From contig NZ_LR026975.1 of assembly GCF_900603025.1 (NCBI RefSeq), positions 3,844,001-3,908,000 on the forward strand: a DNA stretch of 64,000 nucleotides, in the 5' to 3' direction. The position numbers and the translations under genes were made by a program. The stretch is from Mycolicibacterium hassiacum DSM 44199 (lineage in GTDB: Bacteria > Actinomycetota > Actinomycetes > Mycobacteriales > Mycobacteriaceae). The notes below the pieces were generated by a model. The model ran no database searches and was not told the origin of the DNA. It was given only the letters and a program-made list of their open reading frames with translations. How positions within the stretch are numbered: position 1 is the first letter of the stretch; every line of letters begins with the position of its first letter. Below are positions 1 through 8,025 of the stretch, piece after piece.

Positions 1-176
1 GCCACCAGCGACCCGGCGCGCACGGTGAACAACTTGCCGGCACGCGGCCACGGATCGGTCTCGGACACCTCCTGGAACCCGGCCTCGGTCAGCCGCCGCG
101 CCACCGTCGCGCAGACATGCATCGGCGACGGTGACGCGTCGATGAACTCACAAAGGCCCTGCGGACTTGCGGACAT
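1..176 (-). CDS. pepC: M18 family aminopeptidase PepC, N-terminal part (runs off the window)
   Basis: The reverse strand from an ATG at 176 reads [18 protein letters not shown], then [11 protein letters not shown] and [10 protein letters not shown], with no stop to the window edge. This is the recognisable N-terminus of actinobacterial M18 (aspartyl-type, di-zinc) aminopeptidase 2, a cytosolic enzyme that removes N-terminal acidic or neutral residues. Only about 58 residues are present, so the metal ligands and C-terminal domain lie outside. It is divergent from the DyP gene, with about 40 bp between the two start codons. In M. tuberculosis pepC (Rv0800) also sits beside the DyP/encapsulin pair, which supports the call. 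The family assignment rests on the N-terminal sequence and synteny. Confidence 0.8.
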   Translation of the reverse strand, partial: MSASPQGLCEFIDASPSPMHVCATVARRLTEAGFQEVSETDPWPRAGKLFTVRAGSLV

Positions 177-206
177 AAGTCCTCATCATCGCCCACGATC
201 TTGATC

Positions 207-212
207 TAGGGT
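207..212 (+). promoter_or_regulatory. -10 element of a predicted leaderless promoter for the DyP gene
   Basis: TAGGGT fits the mycobacterial -10 pattern TANNNT. Six bases separate it from the GTG start at 219, so transcription would begin at or next to the start codon. No Shine-Dalgarno sequence precedes the GTG, which fits a leaderless mRNA. No convincing -35 was identified. Confidence 0.5.
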
Positions 213-218
213 CAAATC

Positions 219-1232
219 GTGCCCGCTCCACTACCGCAACCGGTTACCGGGCCGCTCACGCCCGCGGCCATCTTTCTCGTGGTGACGATCGACGAGGGAC
301 GCGAGGCTGCCGCGCAGGTACACGACGCGCTGCCCGACATCTCCGGCCTGGTGCGCGCGATCGGCTTCCGCGATCCGGACAAACAGCTGCAGGTGATCAC
401 CTCGATCGGCTCCGATGCGTGGGATCGGTTGTTCTCCGGTCCGCGACCGGCTGAGCTCACCCCGTTCATCGAACTGCGCGGCCCGCGCCACCACGCCCCG
501 TCGACGCCCGGGGACCTGCTGTTCCACATCAAGGCCAACACCATGGACGTCTGCTTCGAGCTGGCGGGGCGGATCGTCAAGGCGATGGGGGCGGTCTCCG
601 TGGTCGACGAGACGCACGGGTTCCGGTTCTTCGACAACCGCGACCTGCTCGGCTTCGTCGACGGCACCGAGAACCCGAGCGGACCGCTCGCGGAGTCGGC
701 CACCACGATCGGTGACGAGGACCCGGCTTTCGCCGGCGGCTGCTATGTGCACGTGCAGAAGTACCTGCACAACATGGCGGCGTGGGAGGCGTTGTCGGTC
801 ACCGAGCAGGAACTGGTGGTCGGCCGCACCAAACTCGAGGACATCGAACTGGACGATGCGGTCAAACCGTCGAACGCCCACGTGGCGCTGAACGTCATCG
901 AGGACGAGGACGGCAACGAGCTGAAGATCGTTCGGCACAACATGCCGTTCGGCAACGTCGGCAAGGGCGAGTACGGAACCTACTTCATCGGCTACTCGCG
1001 CTCGGCCGCGGTCACCGAGCGCATGCTGCGCAACATGTTCCTCGGCGACCCGCCGGGCAACACCGACCGCATTCTGGACTTCTCCACCGCGATCACCGGC
1101 GGGAAGTTCTTCACGCCGGTCACCGACTTCCTCAATGATCCTCCGCCGCTTCCGGATTCGGAGCCGGACCGCGAGATCCCGGCAGATGACGGATCGCTCG
1201 GGATCGGCAGCCTGAAAGGAACCCGCTCATGA
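219..1232 (+). CDS. dyp: Dye-decolorizing (DyP-type) heme peroxidase, encapsulin cargo
   Basis: A 337-residue DyP peroxidase of the DypB type, which oxidises substrates with hydrogen peroxide at a b-type heme. The GFVDG motif carries the distal aspartate D148; R239 and N241 in the IVRHN segment are the other distal residues, and H221 in SNAHVALN matches the proximal heme ligand. Spacing agrees with Rhodococcus DypB (D153, H226, R244, N246). The C-terminus (residues about 317-337) is a flexible Pro/Asp/Glu linker ending in DGSLGIGSLKG, the encapsulin-targeting peptide that docks cargo inside the shell. The GTG start is preceded by a leaderless-type -10. The stop overlaps the encapsulin start by 4 bases, so the two are translationally coupled. 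Role inferred: peroxide-dependent stress defence inside a nanocompartment. Confidence 0.96.
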   Translation: MPAPLPQPVTGPLTPAAIFLVVTIDEGREAAAQVHDALPDISGLVRAIGFRDPDKQLQVITSIGSDAWDRLFSGPRPAELTPFIELRGPRHHAPSTPGDLLFHIKANTMDVCFELAGRIVKAMGAVSVVDETHGFRFFDNRDLLGFVDGTENPSGPLAESATTIGDEDPAFAGGCYVHVQKYLHNMAAWEALSVTEQELVVGRTKLEDIELDDAVKPSNAHVALNVIEDEDGNELKIVRHNMPFGNVGKGEYGTYFIGYSRSAAVTERMLRNMFLGDPPGNTDRILDFSTAITGGKFFTPVTDFLNDPPPLPDSEPDREIPADDGSLGIGSLKGTRS

Positions 1233-2026
1233 ACAACCTGTATCGCGAACTCGCGCCGGTCACCGATGCCGCGTGGCATGAGATCGAGACCGAGGCCATC
1301 CGCACGTTCAAGCGGCACATCGCCGGCCGGCGCGTCGTCGACGTCAGCGAGCCCAGCGGCCCGGTGACGGCCGCGGTCAGCACCGGTCATCTGCGCGATA
1401 TCAGCCCGCCCGGCGACGGGGTGGTCGCGCATCTGCGGGAGAGCAAACCGCTGGTGCGCCTGCGGGTGCCGTTCACCGTCACCCGCAGCGCGATCGACGA
1501 CGTCGAGCGGGGATCGCAGGACTCCGACTGGGACCCGGTCAAGGCGGCCGCCAAGAAGCTGGCGTTCGTCGAGGACCGCGCGATCTTCGAGGGGTACCCG
1601 GCGGCGCAGATCGACGGCATCCGCCAGTGCACGTCGAATCCGGTGCTGCAGTTGCCCGACGATGCCCGCGACATCACCGACGTGATCGCCCAGGCGCTGT
1701 CGGAGCTGCGGCTCGCGGGTGTGGACGGGCCGTACTCGGTGCTGCTGTCGGCGGAGGTCTACACCAAGGTCAGCGAGACCACCGAGCACGGCTATCCGAT
1801 CCGCGAGCACCTCAACCGACTGGTCGACGGCGACATCATCTGGGCGCCCGCGATCGACGGGGCGTTCGTATTGTCAACGCGCGGAGGCGATTTCGATCTG
1901 CGGCTGGGCACCGACGTTTCGATCGGTTACCTGTCGCACGACGCCGAGACCGTGCAGTTGTACCTCGAGGAGACGCTGACGTTCTTGTGCTACACCTCCG
2001 AGGCCTCGGTCGCCCTCACGCCCTAG
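1229..2026 (+). CDS. enc: Family 1 encapsulin nanocompartment shell protein (Cfp29-like)
   Basis: A 265-residue protein starting MNNLYRELAPVTDAAWHEIE, the characteristic N-terminus of family 1 (linocin/Cfp29) encapsulins. The length is normal for an HK97-fold shell protein that assembles into a 60-mer compartment. It is recognised as Cfp29 (Rv0798c) by sequence and by its place directly behind DyP. Start ATG lies in an ATGA overlap with the DyP stop, so shell and cargo are made from one message. No signal peptide is visible, although encapsulin was first described in mycobacterial culture filtrate. The only cargo recognisable in this window is the upstream DyP. Confidence 0.95.
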   Translation: MNNLYRELAPVTDAAWHEIETEAIRTFKRHIAGRRVVDVSEPSGPVTAAVSTGHLRDISPPGDGVVAHLRESKPLVRLRVPFTVTRSAIDDVERGSQDSDWDPVKAAAKKLAFVEDRAIFEGYPAAQIDGIRQCTSNPVLQLPDDARDITDVIAQALSELRLAGVDGPYSVLLSAEVYTKVSETTEHGYPIREHLNRLVDGDIIWAPAIDGAFVLSTRGGDFDLRLGTDVSIGYLSHDAETVQLYLEETLTFLCYTSEASVALTP

Positions 2027-2040
2027 CGCGGCGAGGTGCG

Positions 2041-2102
2041 CGCCGAAACCACGCTAGTTGATGCGTTTTCGCGATTTCTCGTCAACAAGCGTGGTTTCGG
2101 CG
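2041..2102. terminator. Long perfect hairpin between convergent genes, probable bidirectional terminator
   Basis: CGCCGAAACCACGCT at 2041-2055 is exactly repeated in reverse complement at 2088-2102. The stem continues inward for about six more pairs with one mismatch, closing on a loop of about 19 bases. It lies between the convergent encapsulin and purQ stops. No U-tract follows, which is usual for mycobacterial intrinsic terminators. It could instead be a dispersed palindromic repeat. Confidence 0.6.
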
Positions 2103-2116
2103 AAGTCAGCGACGAG

Positions 2117-2794
2117 TCAGGCGGCGGCGAGGACGGCGTCGAGCGCGGAGTAGAACATGCCCAGGCCGTCGTCGGACGGTCCGGTCAACGCGTCGATCGC
2201 GTGCTCGGGATGCGGCATGAGCCCGACGACCCGCCCGTTCGCCGACGCGATGCCGGCGATATCGCGCAGCGAGCCGTTCGGGTTCTCGCGGTAGCGGAAC
2301 ACCACGCGGCCCTCACCCTCGAGCTCGTCGAGCACGCGCTCGGGCGCGACGTAGCGGCCCTCGCCGGACTTCAGCGGCACCAGGATGTCCGCACCCGCGT
2401 CGTAGCGGGTGGTCCAGGCGGTGGTGTTCGACGCCACCTCGAGCCACACGTCGCGGCAGATGAAGTGCAGCCCGATGTTGCGGGTCAGCGCGCCCGGCAG
2501 CAGCCCGGCCTCGCACAGCACCTGAAAACCGTTGCAGATCCCTAGCACCGGCATGCCCCGCTCGGCGGCGCGCACCACCTCGCCCATCACCGGGGCGAAC
2601 TTGGCGATCGCGCCGGCGCGCAGGTAGTCGCCGTAGGAGAAACCACCCGGCACGATGACGGCGTCCACCTGCTTGAGGTCGGCGTCGGCGTGCCACAGAC
2701 CGACCGGCTCACCGCCGGCGAAGCGCACCGCCCGCGCGGCGTCGACGTCGTCGAGGGTGCCGGGGAATGTGATCACACCCACACGCGCGGTCAT
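2117..2794 (-). CDS. purQ: Phosphoribosylformylglycinamidine synthase subunit PurQ (glutaminase)
   Basis: A 225-residue class I glutamine amidotransferase that supplies ammonia for the conversion of FGAR to FGAM, step four of purine synthesis, in complex with PurL and PurS. The nucleophile is C87 in [11 protein letters not shown], and the rest of the triad is H195 and E197 in LMPHPEH. Length is typical of the small PurQ form found with separate PurS. Starts at ATG ([12 protein letters not shown]) two bases after the purS stop, so purS and purQ form an operon. The gene converges with the encapsulin gene. Confidence 0.97.
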   Translation of the reverse strand: MTARVGVITFPGTLDDVDAARAVRFAGGEPVGLWHADADLKQVDAVIVPGGFSYGDYLRAGAIAKFAPVMGEVVRAAERGMPVLGICNGFQVLCEAGLLPGALTRNIGLHFICRDVWLEVASNTTAWTTRYDAGADILVPLKSGEGRYVAPERVLDELEGEGRVVFRYRENPNGSLRDIAGIASANGRVVGLMPHPEHAIDALTGPSDDGLGMFYSALDAVLAAA

Positions 2795-2796
2795 GG

Positions 2797-3030
2797 CTAC
2801 TCCCTACTCACCGACCAGTCTTCGATAACGGTGTTCGCCAGCAGTGATTCTGCGATCCGGGCCAGGGTCTCGTCGTCGACGCTGTCATCGACTTCGAGTT
2901 CGAATCGCTTGCCCTGCCGCACATCTGACACCCCGTTGAAGCCCAGCCGGCCCAGCGCACCGAGGATCGCCTGGCCCTGCGGGTCGAGGATCTCGGCCTT
3001 GGGCATCACATGCACCACCACCCTAGCCAC
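2797..3030 (-). CDS. purS: Phosphoribosylformylglycinamidine synthase subunit PurS
   Basis: A small protein of about 77 residues, [20 protein letters not shown] in the chosen frame, matching the PurS family that links PurQ and PurL in the FGAM synthase complex. The GTG at 3030 is chosen because it gives the family N-terminus MARVVV; another in-frame GTG at 3039 would add three residues. It precedes purQ with a 2-base gap. The end of the secreted-protein gene lies 36 bases upstream on the same strand, so the three may be co-transcribed. Confidence 0.93.
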   Translation of the reverse strand: MARVVVHVMPKAEILDPQGQAILGALGRLGFNGVSDVRQGKRFELEVDDSVDDETLARIAESLLANTVIEDWSVSRE

Positions 3031-3066
3031 GGCGACCACTCTACCTGCGGGTTCCGCGGGCGCGAC

Positions 3067-3732
3067 TCACCGGCACGATCCGAGGTAGGCGGCACACAGC
3101 GGCGCCGCCATCGCGTCGAGCACCTGCATGTCGGCCACCGCAGGCCAGGGCACCTGCAGCGGCAGCGTCGACCACAGCGCCAACTCCACCACCGTGCTGC
3201 TGGTGGGATGCGCGAGCAGGTACTGGTGGGCGACGAGCCGGCCGGCGACGCTGATCACCGCGGCCAGGTCCTCCTCCCCGGCGGTGGTCAGCGACGGCGA
3301 GGCCTCCGGCACCGTCCGCTGGCAGTCGCGCAGGCGCTGCTGGGCGGCCTGCAGGGTCAGCAGCGCGTTCGATCCGCCGTGGGCGGTGTCACCGCGCCAG
3401 TGGATGATCTGGGCCCGCAGCTGCCACTGCCCGTCGGGATTGACGACGTCGGCGCGGGCGGCGACCGCGTAGTCGCGCGGATCGGCGGCCGGCGGCGGCG
3501 AGGCGCACAGCTCCTCGAACAGGAACCGCGGTGTGGTCGTGGTCACGGCCAGCCCGGCTAGACCGGGCCAGCGGTACACCGGGTACAGCGGAATGTCGAT
3601 CGGCACGATCCACGCCGCATCGGGGATGGAGTCGCAGAACGGCGGACAGACCCCGGGCCCGGCGTCGGCCCGCGGCAGCGGACCGAGCACCAACCCGCCC
3701 ACCGCGAGGGCCACCACCAGCAGCGATCGCAT
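3067..3732 (-). CDS. Conserved mycobacterial exported protein of unknown function
   Basis: A 221-residue protein with a Sec signal peptide: MRSLL, a hydrophobic run, then a likely cleavage after ADA at residue 24. The mature part contains cysteines at the start (CPPFCDS), in the middle (LCASPPP, RDCQRT) and at the end (LCAAYLGSCR), suggesting disulfides in an exported globular protein. No enzymatic motif was recognised. The position next to purS suggests it corresponds to the Rv0787 region of M. tuberculosis, but that is inference. A TATATT -10 on the reverse strand at 3764-3769 and a GGGGG ribosome site about 8 bases before the ATG support the start. Confidence 0.75.
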   Translation of the reverse strand: MRSLLVVALAVGGLVLGPLPRADAGPGVCPPFCDSIPDAAWIVPIDIPLYPVYRWPGLAGLAVTTTTPRFLFEELCASPPPAADPRDYAVAARADVVNPDGQWQLRAQIIHWRGDTAHGGSNALLTLQAAQQRLRDCQRTVPEASPSLTTAGEEDLAAVISVAGRLVAHQYLLAHPTSSTVVELALWSTLPLQVPWPAVADMQVLDAMAAPLCAAYLGSCR

Positions 3733-3772
3733 GTCTTATCCCCCTGTGGCTGTTGCGCGCCAGAATATAGGG

Positions 3773-4426
3773 ATGCAGCTGACGCATTTCGGTCATTCGT
3801 GCCTACTGGCCAGCTTTCGTGACGATTCGGCCGACGAGACAACGATCCTGTTCGATCCCGGGATCTTCTCGCACGGTTTCGAAGGCATCACCGGACTGTC
3901 GGCGATCCTGATCACCCATCAGCATCCCGACCACGCCGACCCCAACCGACTGCCTGCGCTCATCGAGGCCAACCCGCAGGCGGCGCTGTACGCCGATCCG
4001 CAGACCGCCGCTCAGCTCGGCGAACCCTGGCGCGCGGTGCATGTCGGCGACGAGCTGACCATCGGCCACCTCAGGGTGCGTGGTGTCGGCGGCCGGCACG
4101 CGGTGATTCACCCGGAGATCCCGCTGATCGACAACATCTCCTACCTGATCGGCGACGCGTCGCATCCGGCCCGCTTCATGCACCCGGGCGACGCGCTGTT
4201 CGTGCCCGGGGAGCCGGTCGAGGTGCTCGCCACCCCGGCGGCGGCGCCGTGGATGAAGATCTCCGAGGCCGTCGACTACCTGCGGGCCGTCGCGCCCACC
4301 CATGCGGTGCCGATCCACCAGGGCATCATCGACCCCGTCGCGCGGCCGATCTTCTACAGCCGGCTCGCGGAGATGACGACGACGGACTTCCGGGTTCTGC
4401 AGGAGGAGAACAGCATCGAGTTCTAG
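3773..4426 (+). CDS. Metallo-beta-lactamase-fold hydrolase (L-ascorbate lactonase/UlaG-like)
   Basis: A 217-residue compact metallo-hydrolase starting MQLTHFGHSCLL. Metal-binding residues are visible in LITHQHPDHAD (HxHxDH type) and further histidines in GGRHAVIH and PIHQGI. The short length and HFGHSC start resemble the UlaG-like/beta-lactamase superfamily domain 3 group rather than true beta-lactamases; the substrate is unknown. The ATG at 3773 is used because the MBL fold begins there; upstream in-frame sequence overlaps the divergent gene and is not protein-like. The stop overlaps the stop of the FAD dehydrogenase by 4 bases (convergent). It corresponds by synteny to Rv0786c. Confidence 0.85.
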   Translation: MQLTHFGHSCLLASFRDDSADETTILFDPGIFSHGFEGITGLSAILITHQHPDHADPNRLPALIEANPQAALYADPQTAAQLGEPWRAVHVGDELTIGHLRVRGVGGRHAVIHPEIPLIDNISYLIGDASHPARFMHPGDALFVPGEPVEVLATPAAAPWMKISEAVDYLRAVAPTHAVPIHQGIIDPVARPIFYSRLAEMTTTDFRVLQEENSIEF

Positions 4427-6069
4427 CCGACGGCCGCGGCGGCGGCCCGTCCCGCCGCCCGGCCGGAGAAGATGCACCCGCCCAGGAAGGTGCCCTCCAG
4501 CGACCGGTAGCCGTGCACCCCGCCGCCACCGAATCCGGCCGCCTCGCCCGCGGCGTAGAGCCCCTCGAACACATCGCCGTCCGGTGTGAGGACCCGGGAG
4601 TCGAGGTCGGTTTCCAAGCCGCCCAACGTCTTCCGGGTCAGGATGTGCAACTTGACGCCGATCAGCGGCCCGGCCTTGGCGTCGGTGAGCCGGTGCGGGG
4701 CGACCGCCCGGCTGATCCGGTCGCCGAGGTAGTTGCGGGCGGCGCGGATCGCCATGATCTGCGGGTCCTTGGTGGTGAACCGGTTGGCGACCTCGCGGTC
4801 TCGCGCCTCGACCTCGGCGGCCACCGTCGCGTAGTCCAGCGGCAGCACGTCGGGCAGATCGTTCATCCGGGCGACCAGATCCCGAAGCGTTCGCGCGGTG
4901 ACGAAGTCGGCGCCGCGATCGACGAACGCCTGCACCGGGGGCGGCGCACCCGGCCGCACTCGGGCCAGCACATCGCGCACGCTGCGGTTGGTCAGGTCGG
5001 GGTTCTGCTCCTGACCGGACAGCGCGAATTCCTTCGCGATGATGCGGGCGTTGAGAATGAACCAGGTGTAGTCGTAGCCGGTGCGGGTGATGTATTCCAG
5101 CGTTCCCAGCGTGTCGAAGCCCGGATACAGCGGCGCCGGAAGGCGTTTGCCGGTCGCGTCCAGCCACAGCGACGACGGCCCGGGCAGGATCCGGATCCCG
5201 TGCAGCGGCCAGACCGGGTCGTAGTTGGTGATGCCCTCGGTGTAGTGCCACATCCGGTCGCTGTTGATCACGTGGGCGCCGGCCCGTTCGGCGATGCCGA
5301 TCATCCGCCCGTCGACGTGCTCGGGCACCCCGGACAGCATCTGCTCGGGCACCCGGCCCATGCGTTTGGGCCAGTTCCTGCGGACGAGGTCATGGTTGCC
5401 GCCGATGCCACCGGAGGCGACGATCACGGCCTGAGATCGGAATTCGAACTCGCCCACGGTGTTTCGCGAGGTGGAGACGCCCCGTGGCGCATCGGTGGGT
5501 TCCAGCACCGCACCGCGCACCCCGGCCGCCGCACCGTTCTCGACGATCAACTCGTCGACGCGGTGCCGATGCGCGAACCGCACCAACGGGTTCGCGACCA
5601 CGCGGCGCGCGAAGATGTCGACGAGCGCGGGGCCGGTGCCCCAGGTGATGTGGAAGCGCGGCACCGAGTTGCCGTGCCCGCGGGCGTCGTACCCGCCGCG
5701 TTCGGCCCAGCCGACGATCGGAAAGATCTGCAGCCCGCGTTCCCGCAACCAGCTGCGCTTCTCACCGGCGGCGAAATCGACGTAGGCGTGTGCCCACTGT
5801 CGCGGCCAGTGGTCCTCGGGCCGGTCGAACCCGGCCGACCCGAGCCAGTCCTGCAGGGCCAGCTCGTAGCTGTCCCGGATGCCCAGCCGGCGCTGTTCGG
5901 GGCTGTCGACGAAGAACAGCCCACCGAATGACCAGTACGCCTGGCCGCCGATGTTGTTGGCGTTCTCCTGATCGACGATCAGCACCCGGCGGCCACGGTC
6001 GGCCAGTTCGCAGGCGGCGACCAGACCCGCGAGCCCGGCGCCGACGATGATCACGTCAGCATCAGCCAT
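4423..6069 (-). CDS. FAD-binding dehydrogenase, KstD/fumarate-reductase-like flavoprotein
   Basis: A 548-residue flavoprotein beginning MADADVIIVGAGLAGLVAAC with the dinucleotide-binding GxGxxG motif, followed by an acidic strand end (VLIVDQE). The C-terminus has the second FAD segment GLYAAGEAAGFGGGGVHGYR. This layout matches FAD_binding_2 dehydrogenases, whose relatives include 3-ketosteroid delta-1-dehydrogenase and fumarate reductase. Substrate cannot be assigned from sequence; a steroid or other alicyclic ketone is plausible. ATG at 6069 is preferred over a GTG three codons upstream because it gives the usual short lead to the FAD motif. Synteny matches Rv0785. Confidence 0.85.
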   Translation of the reverse strand: MADADVIIVGAGLAGLVAACELADRGRRVLIVDQENANNIGGQAYWSFGGLFFVDSPEQRRLGIRDSYELALQDWLGSAGFDRPEDHWPRQWAHAYVDFAAGEKRSWLRERGLQIFPIVGWAERGGYDARGHGNSVPRFHITWGTGPALVDIFARRVVANPLVRFAHRHRVDELIVENGAAAGVRGAVLEPTDAPRGVSTSRNTVGEFEFRSQAVIVASGGIGGNHDLVRRNWPKRMGRVPEQMLSGVPEHVDGRMIGIAERAGAHVINSDRMWHYTEGITNYDPVWPLHGIRILPGPSSLWLDATGKRLPAPLYPGFDTLGTLEYITRTGYDYTWFILNARIIAKEFALSGQEQNPDLTNRSVRDVLARVRPGAPPPVQAFVDRGADFVTARTLRDLVARMNDLPDVLPLDYATVAAEVEARDREVANRFTTKDPQIMAIRAARNYLGDRISRAVAPHRLTDAKAGPLIGVKLHILTRKTLGGLETDLDSRVLTPDGDVFEGLYAAGEAAGFGGGGVHGYRSLEGTFLGGCIFSGRAAGRAAAAAVG

Positions 6070-6093
6070 GCCCGCCACGTTAGCGGGCGATCG

Positions 6094-6807
6094 CTATGCC
6101 GCGGCGGGCAATAGCCGCGGTGTGCCCGACGCCGGGGGACCCGGCCAGCGGTAGACCGTCGGTGTGCACCGATGCAGCAGCGCCAGATCGATGGCGTCGA
6201 GCACCGCCCGATACATCGCCGCGTTGCGCAACTGACCGCCCGTCACCGCGATCCGCACCGACCCGCCGCGTCGGGCCGCGCGCTCGGCCGCCAGGACCAG
6301 CGCACGGCACCGCCACGGCTCCGACAGCAAGCCCGGCCCGAGGCGCAGTTCGCGCACCCGGACGGTGGTGCCACGCACCAGGTCGGTGATCGCCGATCGG
6401 GTGACCAGCAACCGGAAACCGTTGCGTGTCAATGCGCGAAGCGCTCCGGACGACACCGCACCGGCGGCGAAGAGTCGGGTGCGCAGGCCGGTCTGTTCCA
6501 ACACCCGGTCGGCGGCCAGCAGGCGCAGATGGGCCTCGTGGGCGGGCAGGGCCGCGAACTCGCCGCGACGCCGCCCGACGGTGGCGTCGTAGCCGTGCAG
6601 CACGATCGCGTCCCCGCCCGCGCGCCGGCCGGTCAGCCAGGCCACCGTGTCGGCGTCGTCGACCAGCCGGTAGCCCCGCCGCGCCCGCGGGGTCACCAGC
6701 AGCGACGCCGGCACCGAACGCGTGTCCAGCTCCGCGCAGAACCGCTCGACGTCGGTACGGGTGTCGTCGTTGATTTCGGAGACCGCGACGATCAGCCGTC
6801 CAGCCAC
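6094..6807 (-). CDS. DUF2334 / polysaccharide-deacetylase-like protein
   Basis: A 237-residue protein starting (GTG) MAGRLIVAVSEINDDT. It shows the pattern of DUF2334, a distant NodB-homology deacetylase family: an early strand ending VSEIND, DAIVLHGYD in the middle and EAHLRLLAADRVLEQTG further on. No signal peptide or membrane segment is seen. Catalysis is unproven; the HGYD histidine could serve in metal binding as in carbohydrate deacetylases. It lies 24 bases upstream of the FAD dehydrogenase on the same strand and is probably co-transcribed. Synteny suggests Rv0784. Confidence 0.75.
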   Translation of the reverse strand: MAGRLIVAVSEINDDTRTDVERFCAELDTRSVPASLLVTPRARRGYRLVDDADTVAWLTGRRAGGDAIVLHGYDATVGRRRGEFAALPAHEAHLRLLAADRVLEQTGLRTRLFAAGAVSSGALRALTRNGFRLLVTRSAITDLVRGTTVRVRELRLGPGLLSEPWRCRALVLAAERAARRGGSVRIAVTGGQLRNAAMYRAVLDAIDLALLHRCTPTVYRWPGPPASGTPRLLPAAA

Positions 6808-6874
6808 GCGGCCAGTGTTGCGCCGCCGGGTGTCGCGGCGGTTGCCGCCGGCCGCACCGCAGATGACTTCTCGG

Positions 6875-7366
6875 TTACCTGGGAAGGACTTCCTCGATAG
6901 CCGAGATCACTTCCGGCGCATCGGGTTCGGTGCGCGGCCGGAACCGCCGGACCACCTTGCCGCCGGGGGCGATGAGGAATTTCTCGAAATTCCACTGCAC
7001 GTCGCCGGCCTCGCCGCCGTCGTCGGGCGTCTTGGTCAGCTCGGCGTAGAGCGGATGGCGGTTCTCCCCGTTGACGTCGGTCTTCTCCAGCAGCGGGAAG
7101 CTCACCCCGTAGGTGGTCGAGCAGAACTCCCGGATCTCCTCGGGCGTGCCCGGCTCCTGTCCCATGAACTGGTTGCACGGGACGCCGATCACCGTCAGTC
7201 CGCGGTCGCGGTAGTCCTTGGCCAGTTTCTCCAGCGCCGCGTACTGCGGGGTGAGACCGCATTTCGACGCGACGTTGACCACCAGGGCTGCACCGTCGGC
7301 GAGCTGTCCAAGCGTGGTGGGTTCGCCTTCCAGGGTCTTCAACGGGATCTCGGTGAGTGCTGTCAT
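6875..7366 (-). CDS. Glutathione-peroxidase-family thiol peroxidase
   Basis: A 163-residue thioredoxin-fold peroxidase. The catalytic tetrad of the GPx family is visible: C36 in NVASKCGLTPQ, Q70 in CNQFMGQEPG, and W125-N126 in VQWNFEKF. A cysteine, not selenocysteine, is encoded. Mycobacteria lack glutathione, so the reductant is more likely thioredoxin (inference from bacterial Cys-GPx enzymes). The ATG at 7366 (MTALTEIPLK) is used; an upstream TTG is unlikely. It follows the TetR gene on the same strand with a 10-base gap, so both are probably controlled by the inverted repeat at 7952-8005. Confidence 0.92.
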   Translation of the reverse strand: MTALTEIPLKTLEGEPTTLGQLADGAALVVNVASKCGLTPQYAALEKLAKDYRDRGLTVIGVPCNQFMGQEPGTPEEIREFCSTTYGVSFPLLEKTDVNGENRHPLYAELTKTPDDGGEAGDVQWNFEKFLIAPGGKVVRRFRPRTEPDAPEVISAIEEVLPR

Positions 7367-7376
7367 GGTGGGCAAC

Positions 7377-7934
7377 CTACCGGGTTCCGAACAGCATGGC
7401 GGTCATCCGCGACATCGTCGCGATCGGATCGGCGTCGGTGTCGACGGCCTTGTTCAGCCACAGCAGCGAGAATCCGTGCACCAGCGACCAGGCCGCCAGG
7501 GCCGCGGCCTGCGGATCCTGTTTGGCGCGCGGATCGTCGAGGGTGGCGACCCCCTGGGAGAGCTCGGCGCCCGCGGCGTCGCGGGCGGCCACCAGTTCCG
7601 GGTCGTCCGGGTCGACCAGGGACCGGTCGAACATCACCGCGTAGTGGCCGGGATGCTTCAGCGCGAACCGCACGTAGGCCAGCGCGGCGTCGGCGAACGC
7701 CGGCCGCGCGTCCGCCAGCGCCGCCGCCAGCAACCGCCAGCCCTCCGCGGCCAGCGCGGTGAACAGGCCGCGGCGGTCGGTGAAGTGGTGCGCCGGCGCG
7801 GCGTGCGAGACCCCCGCCGCCCGGGCGAGCTCGCGCAGCGACACCCCGTCGGCGCCGCGCTCGGCGACCAGCTCCGCCGCGTGCTTGAGGATCACCGCCT
7901 TCAGGTCGCCGTGGTGGTAGGAGGACTTGGCCAT
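7377..7934 (-). CDS. TetR/AcrR family transcriptional regulator
   Basis: A 185-residue regulator. The N-terminal helix-turn-helix spans residues about 8-55, with VSLRELARAAGVSHAAPAHH as the recognition region and HHFTDRRGLF after it. The C-terminal half resembles the WHG-type ligand domain. It is divergent from the DoxX gene and upstream of the GPx gene. A perfect 15-bp inverted repeat lies in the divergent gap, the expected operator. The model is autorepression together with control of the peroxidase and DoxX genes; the ligand is unknown. Confidence 0.92.
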   Translation of the reverse strand: MAKSSYHHGDLKAVILKHAAELVAERGADGVSLRELARAAGVSHAAPAHHFTDRRGLFTALAAEGWRLLAAALADARPAFADAALAYVRFALKHPGHYAVMFDRSLVDPDDPELVAARDAAGAELSQGVATLDDPRAKQDPQAAALAAWSLVHGFSLLWLNKAVDTDADPIATMSRMTAMLFGTR

Positions 7935-7951
7935 GACCTCATCGTACCCAA

Positions 7952-8005
7952 AATCTTGACAGTGACTAGATCGTGACCTACCGTGAACTTGTCACTGTCA
8001 AGATT
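7952..8005. promoter_or_regulatory. Perfect inverted repeat, divergent promoter/operator of TetR-GPx and DoxX
   Basis: AATCTTGACAGTGAC (7952-7966) recurs exactly in reverse complement at 7991-8005, with 24 bases between. Each arm contains TTGACA, a consensus -35 hexamer, pointing inward. On the plus strand TACCGT lies 17 bases after TTGACA. The arms can thus be both -35 boxes and TetR half sites, which would couple repression of both directions. Confidence 0.7.
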
Positions 8006-8025
8006 ATTCCGAAATGAGGTTACCC

